The translations under genes and the position numbers were made by a program. The notes below the pieces were generated by a model. It did not search any database. It had not been told where the DNA came from and worked only from the letters and a program-made list of their open reading frames with translations. This document shows positions 1 through 8,613 of a stretch of 64,000 nt of DNA, one piece after another; the first letter of the stretch is position 1, and every line of letters starts with the position of its first letter. The stretch is from Streptomyces liliiviolaceus (GTDB taxonomy: Bacteria > Actinomycetota > Actinomycetes > Streptomycetales > Streptomycetaceae), in contig NZ_JAGPYQ010000001.1 in assembly GCF_018070025.1 (NCBI RefSeq), positions 3,100,001-3,164,000 on the forward strand, in the 5' to 3' direction.

Positions 1-1229
1 GGCGAGGCCAGGGAGCGGAACCGCAGCAGCAGCTCCTCCGGGGAGAGCCGCTCGACATCGCTGCGGCCCCTCTCGTCGACCGGCGCGAGCGGTGGCCCTC
101 CGCCCAACAGGCTCACGGCGCCCGGCAGTCGGCCGCCGCCCGCCACGAGCGACGACCAGTTCGCCAGCCAGGGAGCGGCGGCTTCGAGTACGGGAAGGGG
201 GAGGACGCCGGGTGGCAGGCCCTCAAGCGCGTCCGCGTCCACGTCGTACGCCGAGTTGGGCGCCGCCGGTCCCGGCGCGGTGATCCGCGCGGTCGTGGCC
301 GGCAGCGCGGTGGTGCGCCACAGGCGTTCCGGCAGCGGCTGGACCAGGGCGACCGGCATCCGGGCCGACCAGCGGCGCAGGGTGCCGTACCAGCGGGCGC
401 CCGCCGGGCCGTCCCGCCACTGCGGGCCCATGCAGTCGCTGAGGAGGAGGGTGACCGTACGGCCGTCGGCGAACGACTCCTGCGAGCCGGGGCGGCGTAC
501 CGTGCCGTCGGCCTCCAGCCGGTGCAGTTCCACCGTGCGGAAGATGCCCGACTGGACGAGCGCCGCGTGCAGTTCGCGGACGAGCGGGCGCCACACGGGC
601 ATCGTCGGGCCGGTGTCGTGCACGAGGTGCAGCGTCAGCCAGCGCTCGGACATGGGCCGCAGCACGGGCAGCCACCACCGGGGTGCGGCGCCGAGCCGGG
701 CGATGCGGTGGGCGGTCGCCGCCTCGTCCAGCTCCTGGCCGACCGGGGCGGGGACGCTCCGCTTGAGGGGGCGGAGGGCCCGTTGCAGTCTGAGGGGGTG
801 GGGGAGCATCGGGGGTGCGGGGGCCAGGAGGGACGTGTAGGGACCGTCCGGGGTGTCCTGGCCCGCGCGGCCGGGCGTGGGTGTGCGGGGGCCCGGCAGA
901 CGGAGGGGGATGCGGGTGTCCGGTGGGTCCGGGGTGGTGTGGGGCGGGGGGTCGGGTGCGGGTTCGTCGGGGCCGGGCGCGCCGTTCCCCGCGCCCCTCG
1001 GGTGGGTGGGGGTGGAGGGAGTGGGAAGGCTCGGGCCGTCCGGGGTGGGTGCGGGCGTGGGTGGGGTGATGGGCTCCGGGGATGGCATGTGGGCTGCCAG
1101 CCACAGGAGTTCGGCCAGTTCCACCGGGGTCGGGTGCGGGGCGCCGGATGCCCGGGCCAGTACGTCGGCGAGGAACGCGGCGCCCGCGCTCCCGCCTTCG
1201 TCCGCGTCCGCGCCCGGGTCAGAACGCAT
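1..1229 (-). CDS. SAV_2336-like protein of a VMAP conflict locus (C-terminus beyond window)
   Basis: The gene reads leftward and leaves the window without a stop; 409 codons are visible. ATG at 1229 overlaps the end of the AAA ATPase gene by 11 bp. A short helical N-terminus (AELLWLAAHMPSPE) leads into a Pro-rich linker of about residues 50-130. From about residue 190 comes a conserved region (RWLTLHLVHDTGPTMPVWRPL, then TLLLSDCMG and WYGTLRRW) that I recognise as SAV_2336 N-terminal-related. The alternating hydrophobic strands with Asp/Ser residues resemble a vWA-like fold, which is inference. In such loci the protein is thought to be an NTP-dependent effector or adaptor worked by the neighbouring MoxR ATPase. 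The linker contains a translated copy of the interspersed repeat (979-998, read as RGAGNGAP). Family assignment is likely; the C-terminal effector part cannot be seen. Confidence 0.75.
   Translation of the reverse strand, partial: MRSDPGADADEGGSAGAAFLADVLARASGAPHPTPVELAELLWLAAHMPSPEPITPPTPAPTPDGPSLPTPSTPTHPRGAGNGAPGPDEPAPDPPPHTTPDPPDTRIPLRLPGPRTPTPGRAGQDTPDGPYTSLLAPAPPMLPHPLRLQRALRPLKRSVPAPVGQELDEAATAHRIARLGAAPRWWLPVLRPMSERWLTLHLVHDTGPTMPVWRPLVRELHAALVQSGIFRTVELHRLEADGTVRRPGSQESFADGRTVTLLLSDCMGPQWRDGPAGARWYGTLRRWSARMPVALVQPLPERLWRTTALPATTARITAPGPAAPNSAYDVDADALEGLPPGVLPLPVLEAAAPWLANWSSLVAGGGRLPGAVSLLGGGPPLAPVDERGRSDVERLSPEELLLRFRSLAS
979..998 (-). repeat. Interspersed GC-rich repeat copy inside the SAV_2336-like gene
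   Basis: The sequence GCGCCGTTCCCCGCGCCCCT is the core of the dispersed repeat, here in the variant with GCC instead of GCA. It is translated in the Pro-rich linker (RGAGNGAP), where an insertion would be tolerated. Confidence 0.7.
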
Positions 1230-2259
1230 CCGGTTCCTCTCCCGAGCGGCTCAGATACGGCATCAGCTGCTCGGCCAGCTCGTCGCGGGACGACGCGTCG
1301 AGGCCCGCCACACCCGTGAGGTAGATCGCGTTGAGCAGCTGGTCCGTGGCGAGTTCGCCCTCGGTCCCGCGGGACAGGAAGCGTTCGATCAGGTCGCGGG
1401 CGTACGCGTCGGGTTCGCCCAGGTGGGCGCGGACGATGTGCTCCAGGTGCGCGGCGCGGGGCTGGTGGAGTTCGAGACGGACACAGCGGCGGAGGAAGGC
1501 GGGCGGGAACTCGCGTTCGCCGTTGCTGGTGAGGACCACGAAGGGGAAGGCCCGGCAGCGGACCCGGCCGCGCGAGACCCCGACCCGTTCGTCCGTGCCG
1601 TCGATCATCACCTCGGCCGTGGGGGTGTGCCGGGCGGAGCGGACCAGCTCGGGGATCTCGTACTGGCCCTCCTCCAGGATGTTGAGGAGGTCGTTCGGCA
1701 GGTCCAGGTCGCTCTTGTCGATCTCGTCGATCAGCAGGGCCCGCGGCCGGCCGTACGGGAGGAGGGCCGTGCCGAGCGGGCCGAGCCGCAGATGGTCCTG
1801 AAGCTCGCTGTCCTTGGGGAGGACGGAGCCGGGCGGGGCCCCGTCGCCGGGGCGGACGTCGCGTGCGGCCGCGTACAGGCGGGACAGCGGGTCGTACTGG
1901 TAGAGCCCGTCGTGCAGCGTGGTGCGGCTGGTGATGTTCCAGCGCAGGACGGGGCCGAGCCGCAGCTCCCGCGCCACGGCGTACGCCAGACTCGACTTGC
2001 CGCTGCCCGGCGGGCCCGTCACCAGCAGGGGCCTGCGCAGATAGAGAGCCGCGTTGACGAGCTGGACGGCTCGGTCCGTGGCGCGGTACGTGCGGGCACG
2101 GTGCCGGCGGTCCGGGGACGTGGCCGAGGCGTCGTCGTCCTCGGCGGGCGTCGCCAGCTCCGGGCCGCCGTCGAAGTCGCGCCAGGGCGGCGGCGCGGGC
2201 AGCTCGGCGATGCCGTCGTGGGGCTCACTCGCACCCGTGTAGACGGGCCACAGGGACAT
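1219..2259 (-). CDS. MoxR-like AAA ATPase of the VMAP ternary system
   Basis: A 346-residue AAA+ ATPase. Walker A is GPPGSGKS (residues 82-89) and Walker B is LLIDEID (175-181). A sensor-1 stretch LTSNGEREFPPAFLRRC is followed by a lid domain, the usual MoxR arrangement. ATG at 2259 was chosen because the domain begins soon after it (MSLWPVYTG) and reading further upstream gives non-family residues. It lies 61 bp downstream of the protease/VMAP gene and overlaps the SAV_2336-like gene by 11 bp. In VMAP-MoxR-vWA systems the MoxR protein remodels or loads its partner proteins at the cost of ATP. Assignment to MoxR is firm; its role in a conflict system rests on context. Confidence 0.85.
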   Translation of the reverse strand: MSLWPVYTGASEPHDGIAELPAPPPWRDFDGGPELATPAEDDDASATSPDRRHRARTYRATDRAVQLVNAALYLRRPLLVTGPPGSGKSSLAYAVARELRLGPVLRWNITSRTTLHDGLYQYDPLSRLYAAARDVRPGDGAPPGSVLPKDSELQDHLRLGPLGTALLPYGRPRALLIDEIDKSDLDLPNDLLNILEEGQYEIPELVRSARHTPTAEVMIDGTDERVGVSRGRVRCRAFPFVVLTSNGEREFPPAFLRRCVRLELHQPRAAHLEHIVRAHLGEPDAYARDLIERFLSRGTEGELATDQLLNAIYLTGVAGLDASSRDELAEQLMPYLSRSGEEPDAF

Positions 2260-2320
2260 GGTCTCTCCGAACGTGTTCCGGTGTGCGGTTGCGGCTTCGG
2301 TCGGCTGGGACGCGCACGCC

Positions 2321-4219
2321 CTAGCCGACCGGGTTGTGCAGATAGCCGGCGGGATCAGGCAGGCATTCGGGGTCCTCCCACAGCAGGGCCAGGTCGTACG
2401 CCCAATGCGGCTCCGGGGCGTCGGAGGCGTACGCCGTCTCGCGCAACTCATGGATGTGACGCGGTAGTTCGCGCGGCGGCAGGTTCGCCAGATGTGCGGC
2501 GAGGCGGTCCAGGAACTCCGCGCCCCGGCAGTCCACCGACTCCCCGCACCGGTGCTCGCCCCGGCAGCCGGTGCGCGGCCACAGCATCACCGGCACCGCC
2601 GCGTTCAGGCTCGCCTGGAACAGCCGCCGGACCCGGTCCGCGCGCGGCGGCGTCGCGAAACCCACCATGTCGGCGTCGCGGCGCAGCCCGATGGTCAGCT
2701 TCACCTGGTCCTGGCCGACCGACCAGCAGTCGATACGGTGCAGCCGGGCCGTGGGCCGCTCGTCCAGGTACTGCCACTTCTGCCGGAGCTTGTGCTGCAG
2801 GCCGCCGCTGCGCCGGCGCTCCAGGTCCATCACGACGAGCGGGGCGAAGGAGCCGAGCGGGCTGTCGTCGTCCGCGCTGCGCTGCCAGTGCGCCACGTCC
2901 GTGTTGAGCCAGCGGCGCGGCAGCACGAAGGCGATCAACTCGCGTGCGCCGAGTTCCAGTTCGCGGTACGCCTCGTCGATCCGCTCCAGTGTGTAGGGGC
3001 GTACCCGGTCGACGGGGAGGCGGCGCGAGCCCACCACCCGCCGGTGCCTGCCGTTGTACGCGGACACCTCCACGAGGAAGGCTCCGTCGCCGGAGCCGCT
3101 GGGGGCGATCTCCACGAGGATCGGTGACCAGGGGTGTGCGTGTCCTGCGGGGGCGGTCGGGGCGGTCGGGACGGGGTGGTGGGGCTGTGGGGCCGCGGGC
3201 CAGGCGCGTAGGGCTGTGCGGGTGGGGGTGTCGTCGACGAAGTCGGCGAGGCGGGTGGTGAAGCGGGTGATCGCTTCCGGGTCCTGTACCTCGGAGAGGA
3301 GGTACCAGGCCGCGTCCCACAGGGTGGTGAAGCCGGGGGGTGGGAGTGGGGGGCCCAGGGGGCCCACGGCCTCCTGGTACAGCCGTTCCGGGGAGTGGGT
3401 GTAGTGCGTCTGCGGGCCGGTGGGGGCCGGTCGCGCAGTTCCCCGCGCCCCTGAAAGGCGGGGCTGCGCCCCGGCCTGGTATTCGTCTGCGGGTCCGGTG
3501 GGGGCTTGTCGCGCAGTTCCCCGCGCCCCTGAAAAGCCGGGAGAACCCAGGTGTTCCAGTTGTTCCAGGTGTTCCAGCAGGTGTCTCAGGGTTTCCTTCT
3601 GGTGTTGGTCGTAGGCCGGGGTCGGGATGAGGTCTGCCAGGCGGGGCCAGTAGCGGGCCATGATCTGGGCGGGGAGCATGCGGCCGTTGCGGATCTCGGG
3701 GCTGCGGGCGGCGGCCGAGACCATGCCCACGACCCGGCCGGTGTCCGCGAGGGTCACGGCGGCGCCGCTGAACCCGGGCGCGAGCGGCTGCCCGTGCGCG
3801 GCCCACGACTCCAGCTGGACCCACTCGCCGGCGATCAACTGCTGTGCGGTGGCCCGGTACTCGGCGAGCGTCCCCTCGTCGTACCGCTTGGGGAAGCCGT
3901 AGGCGAGGAGCCTGCGCGGGGGATCGCCGTACGCGTCGGCGGGTGTCGCGAACTCCGCGGGCTTCATCGGCACCGGCCGGTCCAGCTCCAGTACGGCCAG
4001 ATCGCCCGGGTCGTTCTCGCGGCCGTCCCAGCCGCCGTGCGCGACCACCCGGGCGGGGACCTGCTCGTAGCCACCGTGGGCGAAGGACACCGCGACCGTC
4101 TCGGTGTCGCTGCGCGCCACGACATGGGCGCAGGTCAGAACATGCTGCTCGGTGACGAGGAAACCGGCACCGGTGTCCCGTCCGCAGCTGATTCTCGCGT
4201 GCCAGGAAGCGCTGCTCAT
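2321..4219 (-). CDS. Trypsin-like serine protease fused to VMAP-C domain
   Basis: A 632-residue protein. The N-terminal chymotrypsin-fold protease (about residues 5-200) shows a complete triad: His32 in TCAHVV, Asp73 in DLAVLELD and Ser151 in GFSGAAV. It has no signal peptide, so it should act in the cytoplasm. A linker (about 205-275) contains two near-identical stretches, SGARGTARQAPTGP (230-243) and SGARGTARPAPTGP (256-269), which are translated interspersed repeats. After a small helical region the C-terminal half (from about residue 350: SPILVEIAPSGSGDGAFLVEV to VMLWPRTGC) matches my memory of VMAP-C. ATG at 4219 forms an ATGA overlap with the upstream CU044_2847-like gene. In VMAP systems the peptidase is believed to be released by the partner ATPase after sensing invasion; substrates are unknown. 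Confidence 0.85.
   Translation of the reverse strand: MSSASWHARISCGRDTGAGFLVTEQHVLTCAHVVARSDTETVAVSFAHGGYEQVPARVVAHGGWDGRENDPGDLAVLELDRPVPMKPAEFATPADAYGDPPRRLLAYGFPKRYDEGTLAEYRATAQQLIAGEWVQLESWAAHGQPLAPGFSGAAVTLADTGRVVGMVSAAARSPEIRNGRMLPAQIMARYWPRLADLIPTPAYDQHQKETLRHLLEHLEQLEHLGSPGFSGARGTARQAPTGPADEYQAGAQPRLSGARGTARPAPTGPQTHYTHSPERLYQEAVGPLGPPLPPPGFTTLWDAAWYLLSEVQDPEAITRFTTRLADFVDDTPTRTALRAWPAAPQPHHPVPTAPTAPAGHAHPWSPILVEIAPSGSGDGAFLVEVSAYNGRHRRVVGSRRLPVDRVRPYTLERIDEAYRELELGARELIAFVLPRRWLNTDVAHWQRSADDDSPLGSFAPLVVMDLERRRSGGLQHKLRQKWQYLDERPTARLHRIDCWSVGQDQVKLTIGLRRDADMVGFATPPRADRVRRLFQASLNAAVPVMLWPRTGCRGEHRCGESVDCRGAEFLDRLAAHLANLPPRELPRHIHELRETAYASDAPEPHWAYDLALLWEDPECLPDPAGYLHNPVG
3411..3535 (-). 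repeat. Two tandem interspersed repeats inside the protease-VMAP gene
   Basis: Two copies of the unit (cores 3431-3451 and about 3509-3530) lie about 78 bp apart, each preceded by the same CTGCGGG..CCGGTGGGGGC flank. After the first comes the small palindrome GGGGCTGCGCCCC (about 3460-3472). Together they encode the duplicated SGARGTAR-APTGP peptides between protease and VMAP-C domain. Frame is preserved through both copies. Confidence 0.8.
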
Positions 4220-4602
4220 GGGCGCGGGGTGGTCTCCGGAGCGATGGGGGAGGCGGCGGCGGGGGCGGTCTCCGGGGGGCCGTCCGGCCGCTCGGGCGAC
4301 CAGGAGAGCTTGACCACGAGATGGCCCTCGACAGCGCTCTTGGCGATCAACGCGCCCGCCTCCGCCGTGAGTTTGACGCCGAACTCGATCTCCACGGAGT
4401 CGGGCTTCAGCGAACCGTCCCTGAAGACGCGGAGCGCGGCGCCGGCGGCGGCCCGTACCCCCTCCAGCGAGCCCTCGAAGGTGCGGGTCGCGGCGACCGT
4501 TCCGTCGCCCCGCGCCACCAGGCGGGAACCCGACTCGTCCTCGGCCCCCTCGACGACGACGAGGGCCCCGTCGTCGGTCTTGAACTCCACTAATCCGTCC
4601 AT
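4216..4602 (-). CDS. CU044_2847-like trypsin-co-occurring protein
   Basis: A 128-residue protein beginning MDGLVEFKTDDGALVVVE at ATG 4602, the first gene of the leftward operon. The visible pattern is an alternating beta-rich fold of about 110 residues (strands VEFKTDDG, VEIEFGVKLTAEAGALI, GHLVVKLSW) and a Pro/Ala/Thr-rich tail. I recognise it as the CU044_2847 family, also called trypsin-co-occurring domain, which is nearly always next to a trypsin/VMAP gene. The family is expected to act as a sensor or a regulator of the protease; its biochemical activity is unknown. It overlaps the protease gene by ATGA. The 201-bp divergent gap to the subtilase gene must hold its promoter; I see no convincing -35/-10 pair there. 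Confidence 0.75.
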   Translation of the reverse strand: MDGLVEFKTDDGALVVVEGAEDESGSRLVARGDGTVAATRTFEGSLEGVRAAAGAALRVFRDGSLKPDSVEIEFGVKLTAEAGALIAKSAVEGHLVVKLSWSPERPDGPPETAPAAASPIAPETTPRP

Positions 4603-4803
4603 GGCGCCGCACAACCCCCGTAGTCCGTCACTGGTGACCGCCTTCATTGTCACGGACGGTACTTGCCGCTGTCGCGGTTTCCACCGGTCGTTCACCATTG
4701 TGGTGGCGGAAAACCGCCAGGGCAGCTTCCCGCCAGGTTCCGTCGGCGCCACCGCGACACCGGCCCCCCGACACTCTTCGCAGCGTCGAGAAGAGGGGCA
4801 CCG

Positions 4804-7800
4804 ATGATCAGAGGATCCGCCGGAACCGGGGTCGTGCTCGCGTCGGCCGGACTCGTGTTCGCCCTGCTGCCGGCCGGCGGTGCCGGGGCCGACGCGCAGG
4901 ACACCGGCGCCCGGCCCGCCGTCCGTGCCGTGTCCGCCGCCCACACCGTCACCCTCGTCACCGGCGACCGGGTCACCGTCACCGAACTCGGCGGCGGCAG
5001 ACGGACGGTGACCGTCGAGCGGGCGGAGGGGGCGACCGGCGCGGTCCGTACGCAGACGGCGAACGGCGCCCTGACCGTCGTACCGGACGAGGCGCTGCCG
5101 TATCTGCGGGCGGGCACCCTCGACCGGCGGCTGTTCGACGTGAGCGAGCTGATACGCCAGGGGCTCACCGACCGGAAGACGGACGAGCTGCCGCTGATCG
5201 TCACCTATGAGAAGGGCGCGCGGGCGGTGACTCCGCGCGGGGCCGTGAGGACGCGCGGGCTGCCCAGCATCCGCGGTGCCGCCGTCGCGGCCGACAAGGG
5301 GCGGACGTTCTGGCGGGCCCTCACCCGGCAGGACGGGGTCGACGCGGACGGGATCGACAAGGTCTGGCTCGACGGGCGGGTCCGTGCGGAGATGGCCGAA
5401 AGCAACGCCCAGATCGGTACGCCCGAGGCCTGGGAGGCGGGACTGACCGGTAAGGGCGTCACCGTGGCGGTGCTGGACACGGGGGTGGACGTCGGCCATC
5501 CCGATCTCGCCGGGCGGATCTCCGTGACGAAGAGTTTCATCGAGGGTGAAGAGGTGGCCGACCGCAACGGCCACGGCACGCACGTCACGTCGACCGTCGG
5601 CGGCAGCGGCGCCGCGTCCGACGGCAAGGAGAAGGGCGTCGCGCCCGGCGCCACGCTCGCCGTCGGGAAGGTGCTCGGCGACCAGGGCTCGGGCAGCGAG
5701 TCGCAGATCATCGCTGGCATGGAGTGGGCCGCGCGGGACGTCGGCGCCACGGTCGTCTCCATGAGTCTCGGGTCGACGGAGCCCAGCGACGGCACCGATC
5801 CCATGGCCCGGGCCGTGGAGACCCTCACCGCGGAGACCGGCGCCCTCTTCGTCGTCGCCGCGGGCAACACCGGCGCCCCCTCGTCCATCGGCTCGCCCGG
5901 CGCCGCCGACTCCGCGCTGACCGTCGGCGCGGTCGACTCCGCGGACCTGGCCGCGTACTTCACGAGCGCGGGCCCCCGCCACGGCGACAACGCCCTGAAG
6001 CCCGACCTGTCCGCCCCGGGCGTCGACATCCTCGCCGCCCGCTCCCGGCTCGCCGCGGGCAGCGGCGATTACACCGCCATGAGCGGTACGTCGATGGCGA
6101 CACCCCATGTCGCGGGCGTGGCCGCCCTCCTCGCCGAGCGGCACCCCGACTGGACCGGCGCCCGGCTCAAGGACGCGCTGATGTCGACCTCGAAGCAACT
6201 CGACGCCTCCGCCTATGTGTTGGGCGCCGGGCGCGTGAGCGTGCCCGAGGCGGTGAAGGCCGAGGTCACGGCCACCGGAAGCGCGGACCTGGGCTACCAC
6301 CGCTGGCCCTACGCGTCGAACGAGCCGGTGACGAGGACGCTCACGTACTCCAACTCGGCCGACGGACCTGTCGAGTTGAAGCTGGCCGTGTCCGGCGCAC
6401 CCGACGGAGTCGCGACGCTCGCCGACTCCACACTGACCGTGCCCGCGCACGGGACCGCCACCACGACCGTGACCGGGGACGGCGGCAGGGCCCCGGTCGG
6501 CAACACCAGCGGACGGATCGTGGCCTCGACGGCGGACGGCACGCCCGTCGCGCACACCGCCTTCGGGCTGGTCAAGGAGGAGGAGCGGTACACCCTCACC
6601 GTCCACGTCAAGGACCGGGACGGCGACGCCACCGCGGCCGACCTCGTGGTGCAGCGACTCGCCGAGGGCGTCGACCCGGTCCCGGAGCACGTCGGCGACA
6701 CGGGCACCGCCGAACTGAGGCTCCGGCCGGGCACGTACAGCCTCAGCACCTTCCTCGACGTACGCGGCAGCCGTGGTGCCGACTCGCTCGGGCTCGGCTT
6801 CCTCGCGGCGCCCGAGATCGAACTGGACCGGGACCGCGAAGTCACGCTCGACGGAAGCGGGTTGAGGGAGATCGCGGCCCGCGTCGACCGGCGCACCGAG
6901 ACCCGCCAGCTGCTCATGGAGTACGACCGGGCGGCGAACGGCGCGGACCTCTTCGGGGCCGTCCAGGTGCCGATCAAGTACGACAGCGTCTTCGCGGCGC
7001 CCACGGCGAAGGTGACGAAGGGCAGCTTCGAGTACCGGACCGTATGGCGGCTCGGAAAGCCGGTACTGGAGGTCGGGGGCGTCGGTGAGGCCGTGGTCCA
7101 GCCCGGGGGCACCCTCATGGAGGGCCGCCGCAGGCTCCCGCTCGTCGACGTCGGCAGCGGCGGCACGGACTCCGGCGACACGGGCTCCGGGGCCGGGGGG
7201 TACGGCGGAAAGGACGTGCGGGGCAAGGCCGTGCTCGTCCGGATGGAGGAAGGCGCGGTGCCCTCGGAGATCGCGCGGGCGGCCCAGGACGCGGGCGCCG
7301 CGGCGCTGTTCGTGACGGACGACGTACCCGGCCGGCTCAACGCCTGGTTCGGCACCGACGACAACACCGACCGGCCGATCCAGATCGCCGGCCTCAACAC
7401 GGCGGACGCGGCGCGACTCCGGGCGGCGGGGTGGGCCGACATGACCGGGACCCGCAACACGCCCTACACGTACGACCTTTCGGAGGGACACAAGGGGAGC
7501 ATTCCGGCGCGAGACCTCACCTACGAGCCGTCGCGCCGCCAACTCGCCGTGCTGAACACGAAGTTCCATGCGGCGAAGCCCGTCTCGGGCAGTGAGTTCC
7601 GGTACTCGCTCACCGATGACGCGTTCCCCGTCGGGATCGGCTTCCAGGAGCGGGCCGACTTCCCGGCCGAGCGGACCGACCACGTGTCCACCGGCCCCGG
7701 CCAGTTGTGGCACGAGTCCGTCAACGTGGGTGCCGGGGACCTGGAGGAGCGCAGCGGACTCGTCCGCTATCGCGGGGACACACGGCAGGACCTCGACTGG

Positions 7801-8583
7801 TTCCGGCCGGTCTGGCACCCCTGGCTCGGTACCGGGCTCGGCTGGGGTCAGCAGCGCTCCGGCTCGACCCTGCAGTTCAACGTCCCCGGCTGGGGCGACT
7901 CCGGGCCCGACCACACCGGCTTCGGCAACGTATGGGACGAGGGCAGCGGCATGACGCAGTTCACCGAGGTGTACCTCGACGGGCGATCGGTCGACCGGAA
8001 GACCGGCTCCGGCGCGTACGTCTGGGACGCGCCCGCCGACGAGCACACGTACAAGGTCGTCACGGACACGACCCTGGACGCGGACCGCTGGAAGCTCGCG
8101 ACGAAGGGCCACTCCGAGTGGACCTTCAGATCGGCGGCCACCCCGGAGAACCGCTGGACGACCCTCCCCCTGATCAACCTGGCCTTCGACCTCGACACGG
8201 ACCTGAACGGGAACGTACGGGCGGGCGGCCGACTGCCCGTGGCCATCAGCGCGTCGTACGTGGCGGGGGCCGGGGAATCCCTGAGGGGGCGCAGCCCCGG
8301 CCCCCTGGGGGCGCGGGGAACCGCGCGGCCGGCCCACGGCAACCCGCACCCGACATCGGACAGTCCGTCCCCCGGAACCCTCGGCGGAGCGACCCTCGAA
8401 GTCTCGTACGACGACGGCACGTCATGGCGAAAGGTAAGCGTGTCCAAGGCGGGCGCCACCACCTGGCAGGGCACCCTGACCGTGCCACGCGGCGCCACCT
8501 ACATGTCCCTGCGCGCCTCGACCGCCGACGACCGAGGCGGCTCGGTGACCCAGGAGATCATCCGGGCGGTGGGCGTGCGGTAG
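4804..8583 (+). CDS. Large secreted S8 family serine protease (subtilase)
   Basis: A 1259-residue exported subtilisin-like endopeptidase. ATG 4804 begins a clear signal peptide (MIRGSAGTGVVLASAG, hydrophobic core, cut near GAGADA); reading from further upstream would bury it. A propeptide precedes the catalytic domain. The triad is Asp225 in AVLDTGVD, His257 in NGHGTH and Ser430 in MSGTSMATPHVAG. The following 800 residues are beta-rich and include a PA-like insert (GKAVLVRMEEGAVPSEIARAA, about 810-890), typical of very large Streptomyces subtilases. Near residues 1160-1185 an interspersed repeat is translated as GARGTARPA, between beta-rich segments. The gene is divergent from the VMAP operon and convergent with the carboxyltransferase gene 30 bp away. 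Secreted peptidase function is secure; the substrate is unknown. Confidence 0.92.
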   Translation: MIRGSAGTGVVLASAGLVFALLPAGGAGADAQDTGARPAVRAVSAAHTVTLVTGDRVTVTELGGGRRTVTVERAEGATGAVRTQTANGALTVVPDEALPYLRAGTLDRRLFDVSELIRQGLTDRKTDELPLIVTYEKGARAVTPRGAVRTRGLPSIRGAAVAADKGRTFWRALTRQDGVDADGIDKVWLDGRVRAEMAESNAQIGTPEAWEAGLTGKGVTVAVLDTGVDVGHPDLAGRISVTKSFIEGEEVADRNGHGTHVTSTVGGSGAASDGKEKGVAPGATLAVGKVLGDQGSGSESQIIAGMEWAARDVGATVVSMSLGSTEPSDGTDPMARAVETLTAETGALFVVAAGNTGAPSSIGSPGAADSALTVGAVDSADLAAYFTSAGPRHGDNALKPDLSAPGVDILAARSRLAAGSGDYTAMSGTSMATPHVAGVAALLAERHPDWTGARLKDALMSTSKQLDASAYVLGAGRVSVPEAVKAEVTATGSADLGYHRWPYASNEPVTRTLTYSNSADGPVELKLAVSGAPDGVATLADSTLTVPAHGTATTTVTGDGGRAPVGNTSGRIVASTADGTPVAHTAFGLVKEEERYTLTVHVKDRDGDATAADLVVQRLAEGVDPVPEHVGDTGTAELRLRPGTYSLSTFLDVRGSRGADSLGLGFLAAPEIELDRDREVTLDGSGLREIAARVDRRTETRQLLMEYDRAANGADLFGAVQVPIKYDSVFAAPTAKVTKGSFEYRTVWRLGKPVLEVGGVGEAVVQPGGTLMEGRRRLPLVDVGSGGTDSGDTGSGAGGYGGKDVRGKAVLVRMEEGAVPSEIARAAQDAGAAALFVTDDVPGRLNAWFGTDDNTDRPIQIAGLNTADAARLRAAGWADMTGTRNTPYTYDLSEGHKGSIPARDLTYEPSRRQLAVLNTKFHAAKPVSGSEFRYSLTDDAFPVGIGFQERADFPAERTDHVSTGPGQLWHESVNVGAGDLEERSGLVRYRGDTRQDLDWFRPVWHPWLGTGLGWGQQRSGSTLQFNVPGWGDSGPDHTGFGNVWDEGSGMTQFTEVYLDGRSVDRKTGSGAYVWDAPADEHTYKVVTDTTLDADRWKLATKGHSEWTFRSAATPENRWTTLPLINLAFDLDTDLNGNVRAGGRLPVAISASYVAGAGESLRGRSPGPLGARGTARPAHGNPHPTSDSPSPGTLGGATLEVSYDDGTSWRKVSVSKAGATTWQGTLTVPRGATYMSLRASTADDRGGSVTQEIIRAVGVR
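8283..8335 (+). repeat. Interspersed repeat copy inside the subtilase gene
   Basis: GGGGGCGCAGCCCC and GGGGGCGCGGGGAACCGCGC form one unit with its short palindrome. It is read in frame as a Gly/Arg/Pro-rich insert near the C-terminus of the protease. Confidence 0.7.
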
Positions 8584-8613
8584 ACGGGCGCTGGGCGGGC
8601 GGTGGGCCGCGCC

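Noticed and set aside
4216..8349. Very long open frame antisense to the subtilase gene
   Set aside because: Only its last 128 codons (from ATG 4602) form a recognisable protein. The rest mirrors the subtilase codons, as expected from GC-rich third positions, and is Arg/Val/Gly-rich noise.
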